Assembly (NCBI GenBank): GCA_015179125.1
Contig: WHVA01000125.1
Location: 179,974 to 243,973, forward strand
Source: Gautieria morchelliformis
Taxonomy: Eukaryota; Basidiomycota; Agaricomycetes; Gomphales; Gomphaceae
Reading direction: 5' to 3'
DNA length: 64,000 nucleotides
Shown here: positions 47,603-56,672 of the stretch, piece after piece
Numbering within the stretch: the stretch's first letter is position 1
Layout: every line of letters starts with the position of its first letter
Position numbers and translations under genes: made by a program
Notes under the pieces: generated by a model
The model's database searches: none
Told to the model about the DNA's origin: nothing
The model's input: only the letters and a program-made list of their open reading frames with translations

Positions 47603-48173
47603 TGTTATGACCATGCTGCTTGACCAACTCTGGTACCTCCATGCCTCCTCTGGCTCTATTCCGCAACATCCACACTTTGACCTTTTGATCCCCTTGTTCT
47701 TTACTATTCACATACTTCCCCTTTTGACTCTATTCACCGGCCTTCCCTACTTGACCCTTAGCATAGCAAGTCTGGAGCATCAGGAGATCCATTTGTTCCA
47801 CTATCAATTAGACCCACATTCCCCTTGTTCTTTTGCCTATTGATTGTTCTTAGTTCTACCCGGCACCCCCTTGTAGTTCCTCTTGTTCCGTATTAGTTAC
47901 TTACTCCATTTATCCTAGTTACTTTTGCTTGCACTGGAATTGCTTACCTCTACCTTCTGACATGTTGTCTCAGCTCTTTGTATAAAACCCAGTCATGTGT
48001 GCCTCTGTTCTGCAATCAGATAATTGACTTTGATATGTGACTCCCTTTGCACTGTTTCCTGTTCTTACCACAGCAAGTACTTGCAAGGCCTCTGTCTCTC
48101 TGACCTCTGCCTTCCAACTCGATTTCTGATATCCAACTTAACTCGATTCTTGAACCCTTACCTCTAGGTGGAT
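47603..48173 (+). repeat. Old degenerate LTR related to element 1
   Basis: Begins TGTTATGACC, the counterpart of the element 1 LTR start on its coding strand (TGTTACGACC). It contains cagctctttgtataaaa (47971-47987) and aatcagataat (48014-48024), both shared with the LTR of element 1 in the same order and with identical 33-nt spacing from TATA to the 11-mer. Most of the rest has diverged. It ends at the Helitron-like border near 48174. No internal region is attached. Confidence 0.7.
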
Positions 48174-48201
48174 ACCAATGCTTCACACGGGGGTGTAGGT
48201 C
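48174..48201 (-). mobile_element. Helitron-like 3' terminus C, decayed
   Basis: The sequence ctaggtggataccaatgctt resembles terminus B, but the stem no longer pairs fully. Downstream sequence (gggtaaatcaaacttgggat, gaaagtagct) matches that after terminus B, so B and C are copies of one family. Confidence 0.4.
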
Positions 48202-48362
48202 AAACGCATTGGGTAAATCAAACTTGGGATAAGTAAAACACATCTCATTGCAATTGAAAGTAGCTATATGTAAAGATATCTATCTTAATCCTCAGGTCAC
48301 AAGAGCACGACAGAACTTGACCAATGTGTGGTATTCTGATGCTACGTAGTGACAGTGTAAGG

Positions 48363-49078
48363 TGTTACGTATCGAGATTTCCACTAAGTCGGAACTGGAA
48401 AGGACAGCGGCTTCAACTTATAGGTTGCGCCCCCGATGAACTATCGTCCTAAGTATTTCGGAACTGAGTCGGAAGTCGGAAAGTACTGAACCAAAGGTTT
48501 GGTCGGAACTTGGGTCGGGACTGAGGCGGAAGGCAGAAAGACGGAAAGCGGAGAGACTGAGATCTTGCTAGACTCGCTGTGCTAAGAACAGGAGATGGAG
48601 TGAAGGAAATCAAGTATCGAAGGCGATTATCTGATTGCAGAATAAGAGACATACATGACAGGCTTTTATACAAAGAGCTGAGACAACAGGTAATGACATA
48701 GTACTAAGCAAATTCCGGGGGAAGCGGAAGTCGAGTAGACAATGCGTGGGAACTAACTATTGGGAACAATGGGACTACAAGGGGGTTCAGGGTAAGGTAG
48801 AACAATGGCAAAGAACAAGGGGTCGGGAAAACATATCTGACAATGAATTACAAGGGTGACCGGATATGTGGTTTTGATGAACGATGAAACGGGTCCGGTG
48901 GGTCCGAGTAATTGAGTCGAAAGAACAAGGGAATAGAACAATGGGCGGAATGTCGGAAATATCGGAGGGGCGGAATGTGTTGCGGAAATATCGGAGGGGC
49001 GGAAGGTGTGGAAATATCGGAGGGGTGGAAGGTGTGGCGGAACTGAGGGTCGGAAGTTGGAAATGAACGGTCGTAACA
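48363..49078 (-). repeat. Element 1, 3' LTR
   Basis: 716 bp, TG...CA borders. Contains the LTR promoter (ttttata on plus strand, near 48664) and the 11-mer attatctgatt at 48626-48636. Confidence 0.93.
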
Positions 49079-49200
49079 GTATCTCCCTTCTAAGGTCGAG
49101 CCCTGCGAGACCACAGGTCGGATCACGTGACCTGTGAACAAACGCGTCGGAGTTCTAAAAAATAGGCTGAGGAACAAACACGTCTTCTGTCCATTCCATC

Positions 49201-50432
49201 ATGAGTGCTCCAGTAGACTTCTCTAAAATGTCCAGCGCCAAGATGAAACAGCATTTCGCTGATATGCTCGCGCAAAAGGAATTGGCCGAAAAACGCGAGG
49301 CTGAGGAAGCTGCGCGGAAAGAGAAGGAACGTCGGGAGAAAGAGCGGAAGGAGCAGGAGAGGAGGGAACGCGAACGCCGCGAGGAGGAGGAACGCGTCCG
49401 TGAAGAGAAACGGAAATGGAACGCGGCACGGAAAGCTGCTGCGGACAAAGCTGCTGCAGAGAAGGCGGCTGCGGAGAAAGTTGCTGTGGAGAGGGCGGAA
49501 AAGGAACAGGTGAGTCGGGAATGTCCGGCGGAAAAAGTTCTTGAATCAACTAAAAGTTCTTCCAGGACGAGTCAGAGTCAGACTCGGAAGGTTCGGCGGA
49601 AAGTACACCGTCTCCGGAAGGAAAAGGGAAGCAAAAGGAAATTGCTACCCCGGTGAACCTTGTGGTGGAACGGAAACGTCGGGCGGATGCATTCCAGAAG
49701 GCTCGAAAGGACAAGTTGAGTCAGATGTTGGAATTGCGTGAACTGGGGCCGGAAAATCCCGCGACTAAGAAGCGGAAAACTCGGGACGGCGATGAGGAAA
49801 AGGCCCCTTGTGACCCATGCGAGTCTAAGGGGGCGGATTGCACGTGGTTGAGCAATCCACGGGAAACGTCGTGCGACCAGTGCCGTGACAGGAAAAGGCG
49901 CTGCGTTGTGGATGGGTGCGCTTCGAGGCTGGAGCGAAAGAAACAGAGGGTTGAGGAGTCGAATCCGAAGGCGGAACCGAGACCGAGCGGAGGGAGGGCC
50001 GAGGAATCGTTTCCAGTGACCGGAAAGTCGGGACAGGCGGTTTTGAACCGGTTTACGATGTCTTATCCCCTTCTTGACATTGCCGGGTCGCTGAGGGCCA
50101 TGCGGGAGCAGCAGCGCGAAATCCGGGATATCATGATTGATATGGCCGAGGTTCAACAGCATCAGGTTCTGTCAGTTCAGAACCAGATGACTGTTATGTC
50201 TACCGTACTGCAGCAGTTGACACGGGAAATGCGGTGGCGGAACGATCTGGTCCGGGACCGAATGGATGCGCGGCTTCGGGAGCAAGGAATAGGGGCGGAA
50301 ATGGGTCCGAGCGGGGAGGCGGAAACGAGGGAAGGGGTGGAAACGGAGTTGGTGAGTGTCGAGGTAGGAGAGGCGGAAAAAGAGCCGGAAGCGGAAAAAG
50401 AGGTCGAGGCGGAGACAATGAGGGAGGAGTAG
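49201..50432 (+). CDS. Antisense accessory gene of element 1: coiled-coil protein with Zn2Cys6-type cluster
   Basis: Spliced 391-residue gene on the strand opposite to gag-pol, between the chromodomain and the 3' LTR. Exon 1 49201..49509 encodes MSAPVDFSKMSSAKMKQHFA and a very charged Glu/Arg/Lys coiled coil; intron 49510..49565 (GTGAGT-AG, phase 0); exon 2 runs to 50432. Residues 185-216 have CDPCESKGADC, ten residues, then CDQCRDRKRRC: a C-x2-C-x6-C-x10-C-x2-C-x6-C pattern as in Gal4-type clusters, with the basic residues in the second half. A second helical part follows (LRAMREQQREIRDIMIDMAE) and an acidic Glu-rich tail. No damage seen, in contrast to pol. Function unknown; DNA binding is inferred from the cluster. 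Confidence 0.8.
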
Positions 50433-51232
50433 GGGTATCAAAAGACTTGTAGATAATTTCTTGAAGTGTCGGAAAATAGAGTAACGGAAGAATTTAATCG
50501 GATTTTGACAAATGACTTGAGAACTGTAAGAATCAATGGGCGTCGGAAATGAGGTCGGAAATGACTAGGGTGCGGAAATGGGGCCGGGCTTATCAGGATA
50601 GGACTTGTGGAAATCAGAGACGAGGTCAGAGGCGTGGTCTAGTTCCGTGGCGGAAATCCACGAGGTCTCTTCGTCGGTGTTTTCATAGCCTGCCCACTTG
50701 ACTAGGTACTGGAGTTGGCAGCGGTATCGTCTGTCGAGCTTGGAGTTGAGAATTTCCGAGATTTCATATTCCGGTTCTCCGTCGATGACGACTGGTGGAG
50801 GTGGAGGTTGTTCCCGATTCGGAATTGTATTCGGAACTGCGGGCTCAAGCATAGAGACATGGAATACCGGGTGTACTGCGCGCATATTGTCAGGAAGTTT
50901 GAGGGTGAAAGAACAACTGCCGGCCTTAGCAATGATCTCGTAAGGACCGAGGTATTTCTCAGAGAGCTTCTTCGAGGGGTGAGTGGTGCGGAAGTTTTCA
51001 GCTTTGACAAAGACTTTGTTGCCTATCTCGAATGCCGGTTGCGGAAGTCGTTTCCGATCGGCGGAAGTTTGGTATCTCTTTTGTGCAGCGGAAATGTTCT
51101 CTTGGAGGTGCTGGTGAAGGTCGTCAAGTTCCAAATCTCGGGCTCTTGCAGAGGCGAGGTCACGTTCGGGGTGGATGGCAAGATTCGGGTGGTAGCCCTT
51201 GTTGGCGTAAAAGGGTGAAATTCCAGTGGTAG

Positions 51233-51720
51233 TGTTAGCAACTCGGGGCTATGGCAGGGAAGGTTCGGTAGAGTTCTTAGAAAGCTAGAATCAAATACAC
51301 TCTCTCAGTGAATTTATTGTCACTGATGTATTAATACAATACCTAGAATCAAATACACTACATGATTTTCAGTCAACATGCTATGTAAATATGAAAGATA
51401 CTACTCGCCTCTCTCAGTGAATTTATTGTCACTGAGAGAGGAGCACTATCCTGTCTCAGAAGGCATATACGTACACCCGGCTCTTTAGCGCCCATGGGCT
51501 CGCACGTCGAAGTCATTTCAAACTCCGCTGGGTGCAGCCGCCTGTGAAAATAGAAATAACAAAGTGAAATGGAGAGATAAGGAGTGATTGGAAAATTTCG
51601 AAAATAATCAGAGAAATAGATGCATGGTACAAGAACAATGTGAGAAAGGGTTGAAACACCATACAATAAGTCGAATATATTATGCTTGATTTTGGTGCAG
51701 GAGCATAAATGCACCCAACA
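51233..51720. mobile_element. Insertion in integrase, solo-LTR-like, TSD GGTAG
   Basis: 488 bp beginning TGTTAGCAAC and ending CACCCAACA, flanked by GGTAG at 51228-51232 and 51721-51725. Removing it and one GGTAG restores a continuous integrase frame. TG...CA ends and a 5-bp duplication fit a solo LTR. It contains a 13-bp-arm hairpin (51408..51441) and a partial second copy of the same string at about 51300-51327. Confidence 0.8.
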
Positions 51721-53768
51721 GGTAGCGGAAGGCGCGTTGTTGTAGGCAAATTCCGCGAGCGGAAGAAGGTCGGACCAATTGCTGTGTTGGTAGTTGCAAT
51801 AGACGCGGAGATACTGCTCAAGGGTCTGATTAGTATGTTCCGTTTGTCCGTCTCCTTCGGGATGATAACCGGAAGTGAAGTGGAGCTTCATGTCGAGGGC
51901 CTTGCCGAGCGTGCGGAAAAAGGATGACACGAATTCTGATCCACGGTCGGAAGTGACATGGGAAGGGATTCCGTGCTTGGAAAAGACGTGGAGCACGAAG
52001 AGCTGTGCGAGCTGGGCGGAAGTTATGGTGTCGTAGGTCGGAATAAAGATGGACTGCTTTGTGAGGCGGTCAACGATTACTAGAATGGTATCATAGCCGG
52101 ATGACTTGGAAGTTTCTCAATGAAATCCATGGATATTGAATTCCACGGTTGTTCCGGGATCGGAAGTTGCTTCAGGAGGCCGTAGGGTTTGTGACGTTGA
52201 GGCTTGGCTCGCATACAGGTGGTGCATGACTTGCAGTAGTCTTGGACCATCGTGCGGAGGAGAGGCCAAGTATAGGTACGTCGGATTATGTCAAGGGTTT
52301 TGTTCTGGCCTTGGTGTCCTGAGAGCGGATGATCGTGGCTTTGCTGGAGTACGCGAAGTCGTAGATCGTTGGTATCCGGAACGTAAATCCGGGACTTGTA
52401 CCGGAGAAATCCGTCGGAATCGAGGGACCATCCAGGACTGGTGGGGTCATCGAGGTGGGTTGCAGAGATGGGGTCGGAATGGAGTGCGGAACGGATGTCG
52501 GAATGGAGAGACTCGGTGTCCATAATAATTGAGGCGCGGAGTAGCGGAAACTGCAATGCTGTGGCACGCAGGGACGATGCCAGTTGCTCAGTAGAGAATA
52601 CTGGGCGGAAATTGTGCGGATTAACGCTGGCATAGTCGCTACTTCCCTCTTTTGGGTAGATGTCCCAACGTCTAGTGAGCGCGTCGGGTTTTGCTCCGAG
52701 CTTTCCGGGGCGGAAGCGGATCACCATGTTGAACTGTGAGAGATATTCAGACCAGCGGACTTGACGGCGAGTCAAAATCTTAGTAGTTGCGAAATACTCA
52801 AGGTTCTTATGATCCGTTACAACGTCGATCGGATAAGTTGGACCTTCGAGGTAGTGTCTCCAAATTTTGAAGGCTTCGAAAATCGCAAGTAGTTCCTTAT
52901 CGTGGACGTCGTAGTTGAGTTCCGTGGGGGAAAAGGTGCGGGAATGAAAGGCGATCAGATGAATTTTTCCGTCGTCGGGGGAAATGATGGAAAGAATGGC
53001 GGCTAGTGCATAGTTGGAAGCGTCGGTTTCGAGTACAAGTTGGGCATCAGGAATCCAGAAACCGAGTACAGGAGCCGTAGTGAAGGCCGATTTGAGGGCT
53101 TCAAATGCGGAACGGCATTCCGGAGTGAAATTCCATGGGGCACCCTTCCTGGTGAGATGCGTGAGCGGAACAGTAATGTCGGAAAAATTATAAATGAAAC
53201 GCCGGTAAAAGTTGGCGAAGCCAAGGAAAGACTGTACATCCTTAACACGTCGGGGTTCCGGCCATTCTTGAATTGCCTTGACTTTGTCCTCTGCCATGGT
53301 AAGACCTGTTGGAGAGAGGATGTAGCCGAGGTATTCGACCGTGTCGCGGTGCCATTCGCATTTCTCTGCTTTTGCATAGAGATGGTGTTTGCGTAGACGG
53401 CGGAGTACTTCGCGGACATGTTCCCGATGTTTTTCCGGTGTGTCGGAATAGATGAGGATGTCGTCAATGTAGACTAGGACGCATACGTCGAGGAGGTCGG
53501 AAAATATGTCGTTCATGAATCGCTGAAAAGCGGCGGGAGCATTGGTTAGACCAAAAGGCATGACAGTCCACTCAAAAGCACCGTAGCGGGTGCGGAAAGT
53601 GGTTTTCCACTCGTCACCTTCCCGGATGCGGACAAGGTGGTAAGCGAGCCGGAGGTCAATTTTGGTGTAGATCTTCGCCCTGTGGGGGGTGTCGAGTAAG
53701 TCGGAAATGCGCGGAAGCGGATATTTGTCCTTCTTAGTGAGGGCATTGAGTCCGCGGAAATTGACGCA

Positions 53769-54230
53769 TGTCAGGGGACACCCTGTTTTCCATTTCCAGT
53801 TCCGACTCCATTTCCGACTCCGCTTCCGGTTCCGATTCCATCTCCGCATCCGCTCCCGGGAACGATTCCGCGTCTGGGAGAACTTCCACCAGTTCCGTTC
53901 GCCTTGCCAGTTCCACTCCAATTTCCGACTTCCGCCCCGGAACAGTGTCGGAAATCAAGCGACTCGCATAATAGGTGGCATCAAGGGTCGATCAAGGGTC
54001 AGGGGGATGCAGGGTTGATGGCGGGTGCCAAGTGTTGTCCCTGGCTGCGCAGCGTAGTATAATACGGGCTCGCTGACATTGGGGGTCCTTAGACTTTTCT
54101 CTTTGGATTTCCCCTTGTCAGGTGAGAATCCCCTCTCTTGTATGCTCTGTTCATTTATACATACTTTGGATTTCCCCTTGTCAGTTGTGTGGTAGTGTGA
54201 TCTCCACAACTAGCCAGGGTTGCCCTTACA
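53769..54230. mobile_element. Insertion in reverse transcriptase, solo-LTR-like, TSD ACGCA
   Basis: 462 bp beginning TGTCAGGGGACACCCTG and ending CAGGGTTGCCCTTACA (imperfect inverted ends), flanked by ACGCA at 53764-53768 and 54231-54235. Without it the RT frame joins exactly. It holds a repeated string CTTTGGATTTCCCCTTGTCA (about 54101-54120 and 54164-54183) and eight TTCCG pentamers between about 53800 and 53950, that is, CGGAA on the other strand. Confidence 0.8.
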
Positions 54231-55220
54231 ACGCAGAGGCGGAGAGATCCATCCTTCTTCTTAATGAAAAGGACCGGAGCGCCGTGCGGAGACAGCGAAG
54301 GGCGGATAAAGCCCATGTTGAGATGTTCATCGACGAACTCGCGGAGAGTTAGGAGTTCACTTTGCGAGAGGGAGTAGATTGGTCCAAGGGGCGGAGATGC
54401 TCCTTCTTCCAATCTATCTTCAAATCGTAGGGTCGATGTTCAGCTGGTTTGTCGGCTTTGGCCTTGTTGAACACGTCTGGTAAGTCACGATATTCTTCCA
54501 GAACTGAGCTCATGTCGACCGGAGTGGAAGTCGAGGCGGAACGAGCCTTGACTGAAGCCGAATCGGAGAGGTGAAGCTGGAAAACGGTCGTATCTTCTTG
54601 CCGTTGCAATACGCGGAAAGCGGTGGCGGAGACGAGCGCAATTTGAGGAGCTTTGAGGGACGGAGGTGCTAAAGCGGGACCGGAGTGCGGAACTGAATCC
54701 ACGATCGGAGTTGCAGAAGAGGCCTGGGCCATCTTTGCGGAAGACGTCGGAATAGACGGAAGTTGATCCGGGGTACGGAACTGTATTTGACCCAATGCCC
54801 AGTTAATCGACGGATTATATCGGGTGAGCCAATTGTGTCCTAGTACAACGGAGCAGCTAGCATCTAGCGGAGTAACGTAAAACGTAACTTCATGGTTGTC
54901 CCCAGTAGCGAAACAGATAGACAGATCCACGACTTGAGAAATTGCCGTGTTGGAAGACCCGTCGAAAAGGCGGAGCAGAATTGTCGGAATGTTGCGGGTC
55001 AGAAGTTTATGTTTCAAAACAAAGTCGGAATCGAGCAAACAATGAGTCGAACCTGAGTCGACCAGTGCTGTGAACGGGGGTGCGGAAATGGTGTCGGAAG
55101 TGAGCGGAACAGAGAGGGGGTCGGAGGACGAAAGAGCGGATGCGTTGAGTTTAACCTCGTTTGTCGCACGAATGGGGTCAACACAGCCCTCAGCTCGTGC
55201 GGAGGCCGGAGGACTGCTGA

Positions 55221-55230
55221 CTATTTTTTT
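55221..55230 (-). promoter_or_regulatory. Predicted -1 ribosomal frameshift site at the gag end
   Basis: On the coding strand: TCA AAA AAA TAG. The seven A form a perfect slippery heptamer A-AAA-AAA directly followed by the gag stop. A -1 slip continues as ATA GTC AGC into the protease frame that holds DSGST. Confidence 0.7.
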
Positions 55231-56639
55231 GAATCCGCAGCGGGAGCCGCTTCGGATTTCTCTTCCGTCTTTGCTGCGCGGCCCTTGGCCTTAGCAGCGG
55301 AGGCGGAAGCGCGAGTGCAGTCGCGAGCGACGTGACCTCCTTTGCCGCAGAAAAGGCAAAGGTTGTTGTCCATGCAACGCTGGCGTTCTACAGGGGTTAG
55401 TTTTCTCTCCTTCCCAAGTTTGTCGGAAAGGTCCGGAGTGCTCTTCTGGGCGTTGGTGTTGGAACCAGAGGCCTGGTTATTGCGAGGGGTGTTGTTGTTG
55501 TTGTTCCGGTTACCGGAGTTGGATCCGGAACTGTTGTTGTTGTTGTTTCCGGTGTTGTTATTTCCGGAATTGGTCTTCTTCTTGTCCTTATCAGGCTTTT
55601 TGTCGGAAGACTTGTCGTTCTTGCTCTGGGTGGAAGTTTCACGAGCGATCTCGGAGTGTCTTTCCCAGTAGCGTGAATCGATGGATTGGGCGAGGTTGGG
55701 AAGGTCGGTAAGGGTGGCGGGTTTTCCGATGCGGGCAATTTCATCCTTGATCCGGGATGGCAAGCCCATGTAAAACTGGCGTCGGAGTGCGGCTTCTCCC
55801 CATTGGACTCGAGGAGCGAGCTGCTGAAACGTGACGATATATTTAGCTATCTTATGAGTGTCTTTCATACGAAGCTTATTGAGTTCATTTTCCGCATCGG
55901 CTTCCATGTCAAATGGTCCGAAGTTGCTGCGGAGTTCGGAAATGAAATTGGGGTAATCGTCGGCCCAGTCAACAAGAGCGAATGGATCCATGAGGGCGGG
56001 TTCGAAATAGTCGAGCGCCGTGCCTCGGAGATAGGAAAGGGCATAATTGACCTTTCGTTCGTCGTCGGGAAAGGCGTCGGGACGATCATGGAAATTGAGT
56101 TGAAGCTGGACCAGGAATGGCTGGAGCTTCTTGGGGTCGGAACTGTCGAACTGATCTGGTTCGCGGACCTTTGTCTTGGGGCGTGGTGGTGCTTGGGCCG
56201 GGCGCTGAAGTTGTCCGGCTAGCATGGTGATGGCTTGTGCAAGATCCGGAACTGGCGCGGGCGGAACTGGGTTGGCGGGAATCTGAGGTGGAATTGGAGG
56301 TGGAGGACCGCCTGGGGGACCGCCGGGTGGGCCGCCATGAGGGCCACCTGGGGGTGGTCCTGGTGGAGGTGGTGGTGGTGGAGCTGGGCGTTGGAATGAT
56401 GCTGCTGTTTGTTCGCCACTGCTACTCGTCGAATTCCCGTCATAGTCGGGATTGTCGTCGGGATTAGCGTCGGGAACTTCTTCGAAACGTTGCGGAAAAG
56501 CATCGGAGAGCTCATCGTCGGCACGAGAGCTACCGGAGGGTTCCGCGTGCCTTGGTGCTGCAGATCTAAGACTGCCAAAATAAGAGAGAGCTTCGACAGC
56601 TCCTGCTCGAGCTGAAGTAGCTGTGGTACGAGGAGGCAT
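55221..56639 (-). CDS. Element 1 gag polyprotein
   Basis: Intact 472-residue frame. N-terminal low-complexity region with a Pro/Gly run, then the gag/capsid core (VREPDQFDSSDPKKLQPFLV, ALSYLRGTALDYFEPALMDP, YIVTFQQLAPRVQWGEAALR, FYMGLPSRIKDEIARIGKP), an Asn/Gly-rich stretch and a CCHC zinc knuckle CLFCGKGGHVARDC near the end. The start is only about 20 nt after the primer-binding site, so the leader is very short. Stop TAG is part of the frameshift site. Particle assembly and RNA packaging are the expected roles. Confidence 0.93.
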   Translation of the reverse strand: MPPRTTATSARAGAVEALSYFGSLRSAAPRHAEPSGSSRADDELSDAFPQRFEEVPDANPDDNPDYDGNSTSSSGEQTAASFQRPAPPPPPPPGPPPGGPHGGPPGGPPGGPPPPIPPQIPANPVPPAPVPDLAQAITMLAGQLQRPAQAPPRPKTKVREPDQFDSSDPKKLQPFLVQLQLNFHDRPDAFPDDERKVNYALSYLRGTALDYFEPALMDPFALVDWADDYPNFISELRSNFGPFDMEADAENELNKLRMKDTHKIAKYIVTFQQLAPRVQWGEAALRRQFYMGLPSRIKDEIARIGKPATLTDLPNLAQSIDSRYWERHSEIARETSTQSKNDKSSDKKPDKDKKKTNSGNNNTGNNNNNSSGSNSGNRNNNNNTPRNNQASGSNTNAQKSTPDLSDKLGKERKLTPVERQRCMDNNLCLFCGKGGHVARDCTRASASAAKAKGRAAKTEEKSEAAPAADSKK

Positions 56640-56659
56640 AGTGATAGTTATCGGGTGGG

Positions 56660-56670
56660 AATCAGATAAT
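56660..56670 (-). promoter_or_regulatory. Predicted self-primer binding site
   Basis: Plus strand aatcagataat, 2 nt inside the 5' LTR border. On the RNA strand ATTATCTGATT pairs over 11 of 11 bases with the predicted first bases of the transcript (56936-56946). No match to a tRNA 3' end such as TGGT was seen here. Confidence 0.65.
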
Positions 56671-56672
56671 AC

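Larger units (their letters stand above)
50565..55224 (-). pseudogene. Element 1 pol (protease, RT, RNase H, integrase, chromodomain), broken
   Basis: Read from 55224 downwards in the -1 frame relative to gag. Protease DSGST (about 55050), [69 protein letters not shown]. RNase H: LETDASNYALAAILS. Integrase zinc finger HDHPLSGH to CKSCTTC; catalytic core TSDRGSEFVSSFF. Chromodomain: LQYLVKWAGYENTDEETSWI, ending 50565. Damage: a one-base loss near 54405 (protease/RT border), a 462-bp insertion inside RT (53769..54230), a one-base loss near 52112 (integrase), and a 488-bp insertion in integrase (51233..51720). All active-site motifs are otherwise present. Confidence 0.9.

Noticed and set aside
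50715..51218. Plus-strand open frame antisense to the chromodomain region
   Set aside because: Unlike the 49201-50432 gene it has no domain, start context or splice evidence, and it mirrors constrained pol codons.
53734..53958. Glu/Ser-rich open frames on both strands
   Set aside because: They are produced by the repeated CGGAA/TTCCG pentamers in the inserted element.
51233..54230. Insertions in pol read as introns
   Set aside because: They have direct 5-bp duplications and TG...CA ends, are far longer than local introns, and lack GT-AG borders in register.
55221..55223. Gag stop as damage
   Set aside because: The stop is part of a programmed-frameshift layout (A7 then TAG), so it is expected, not a mutation.
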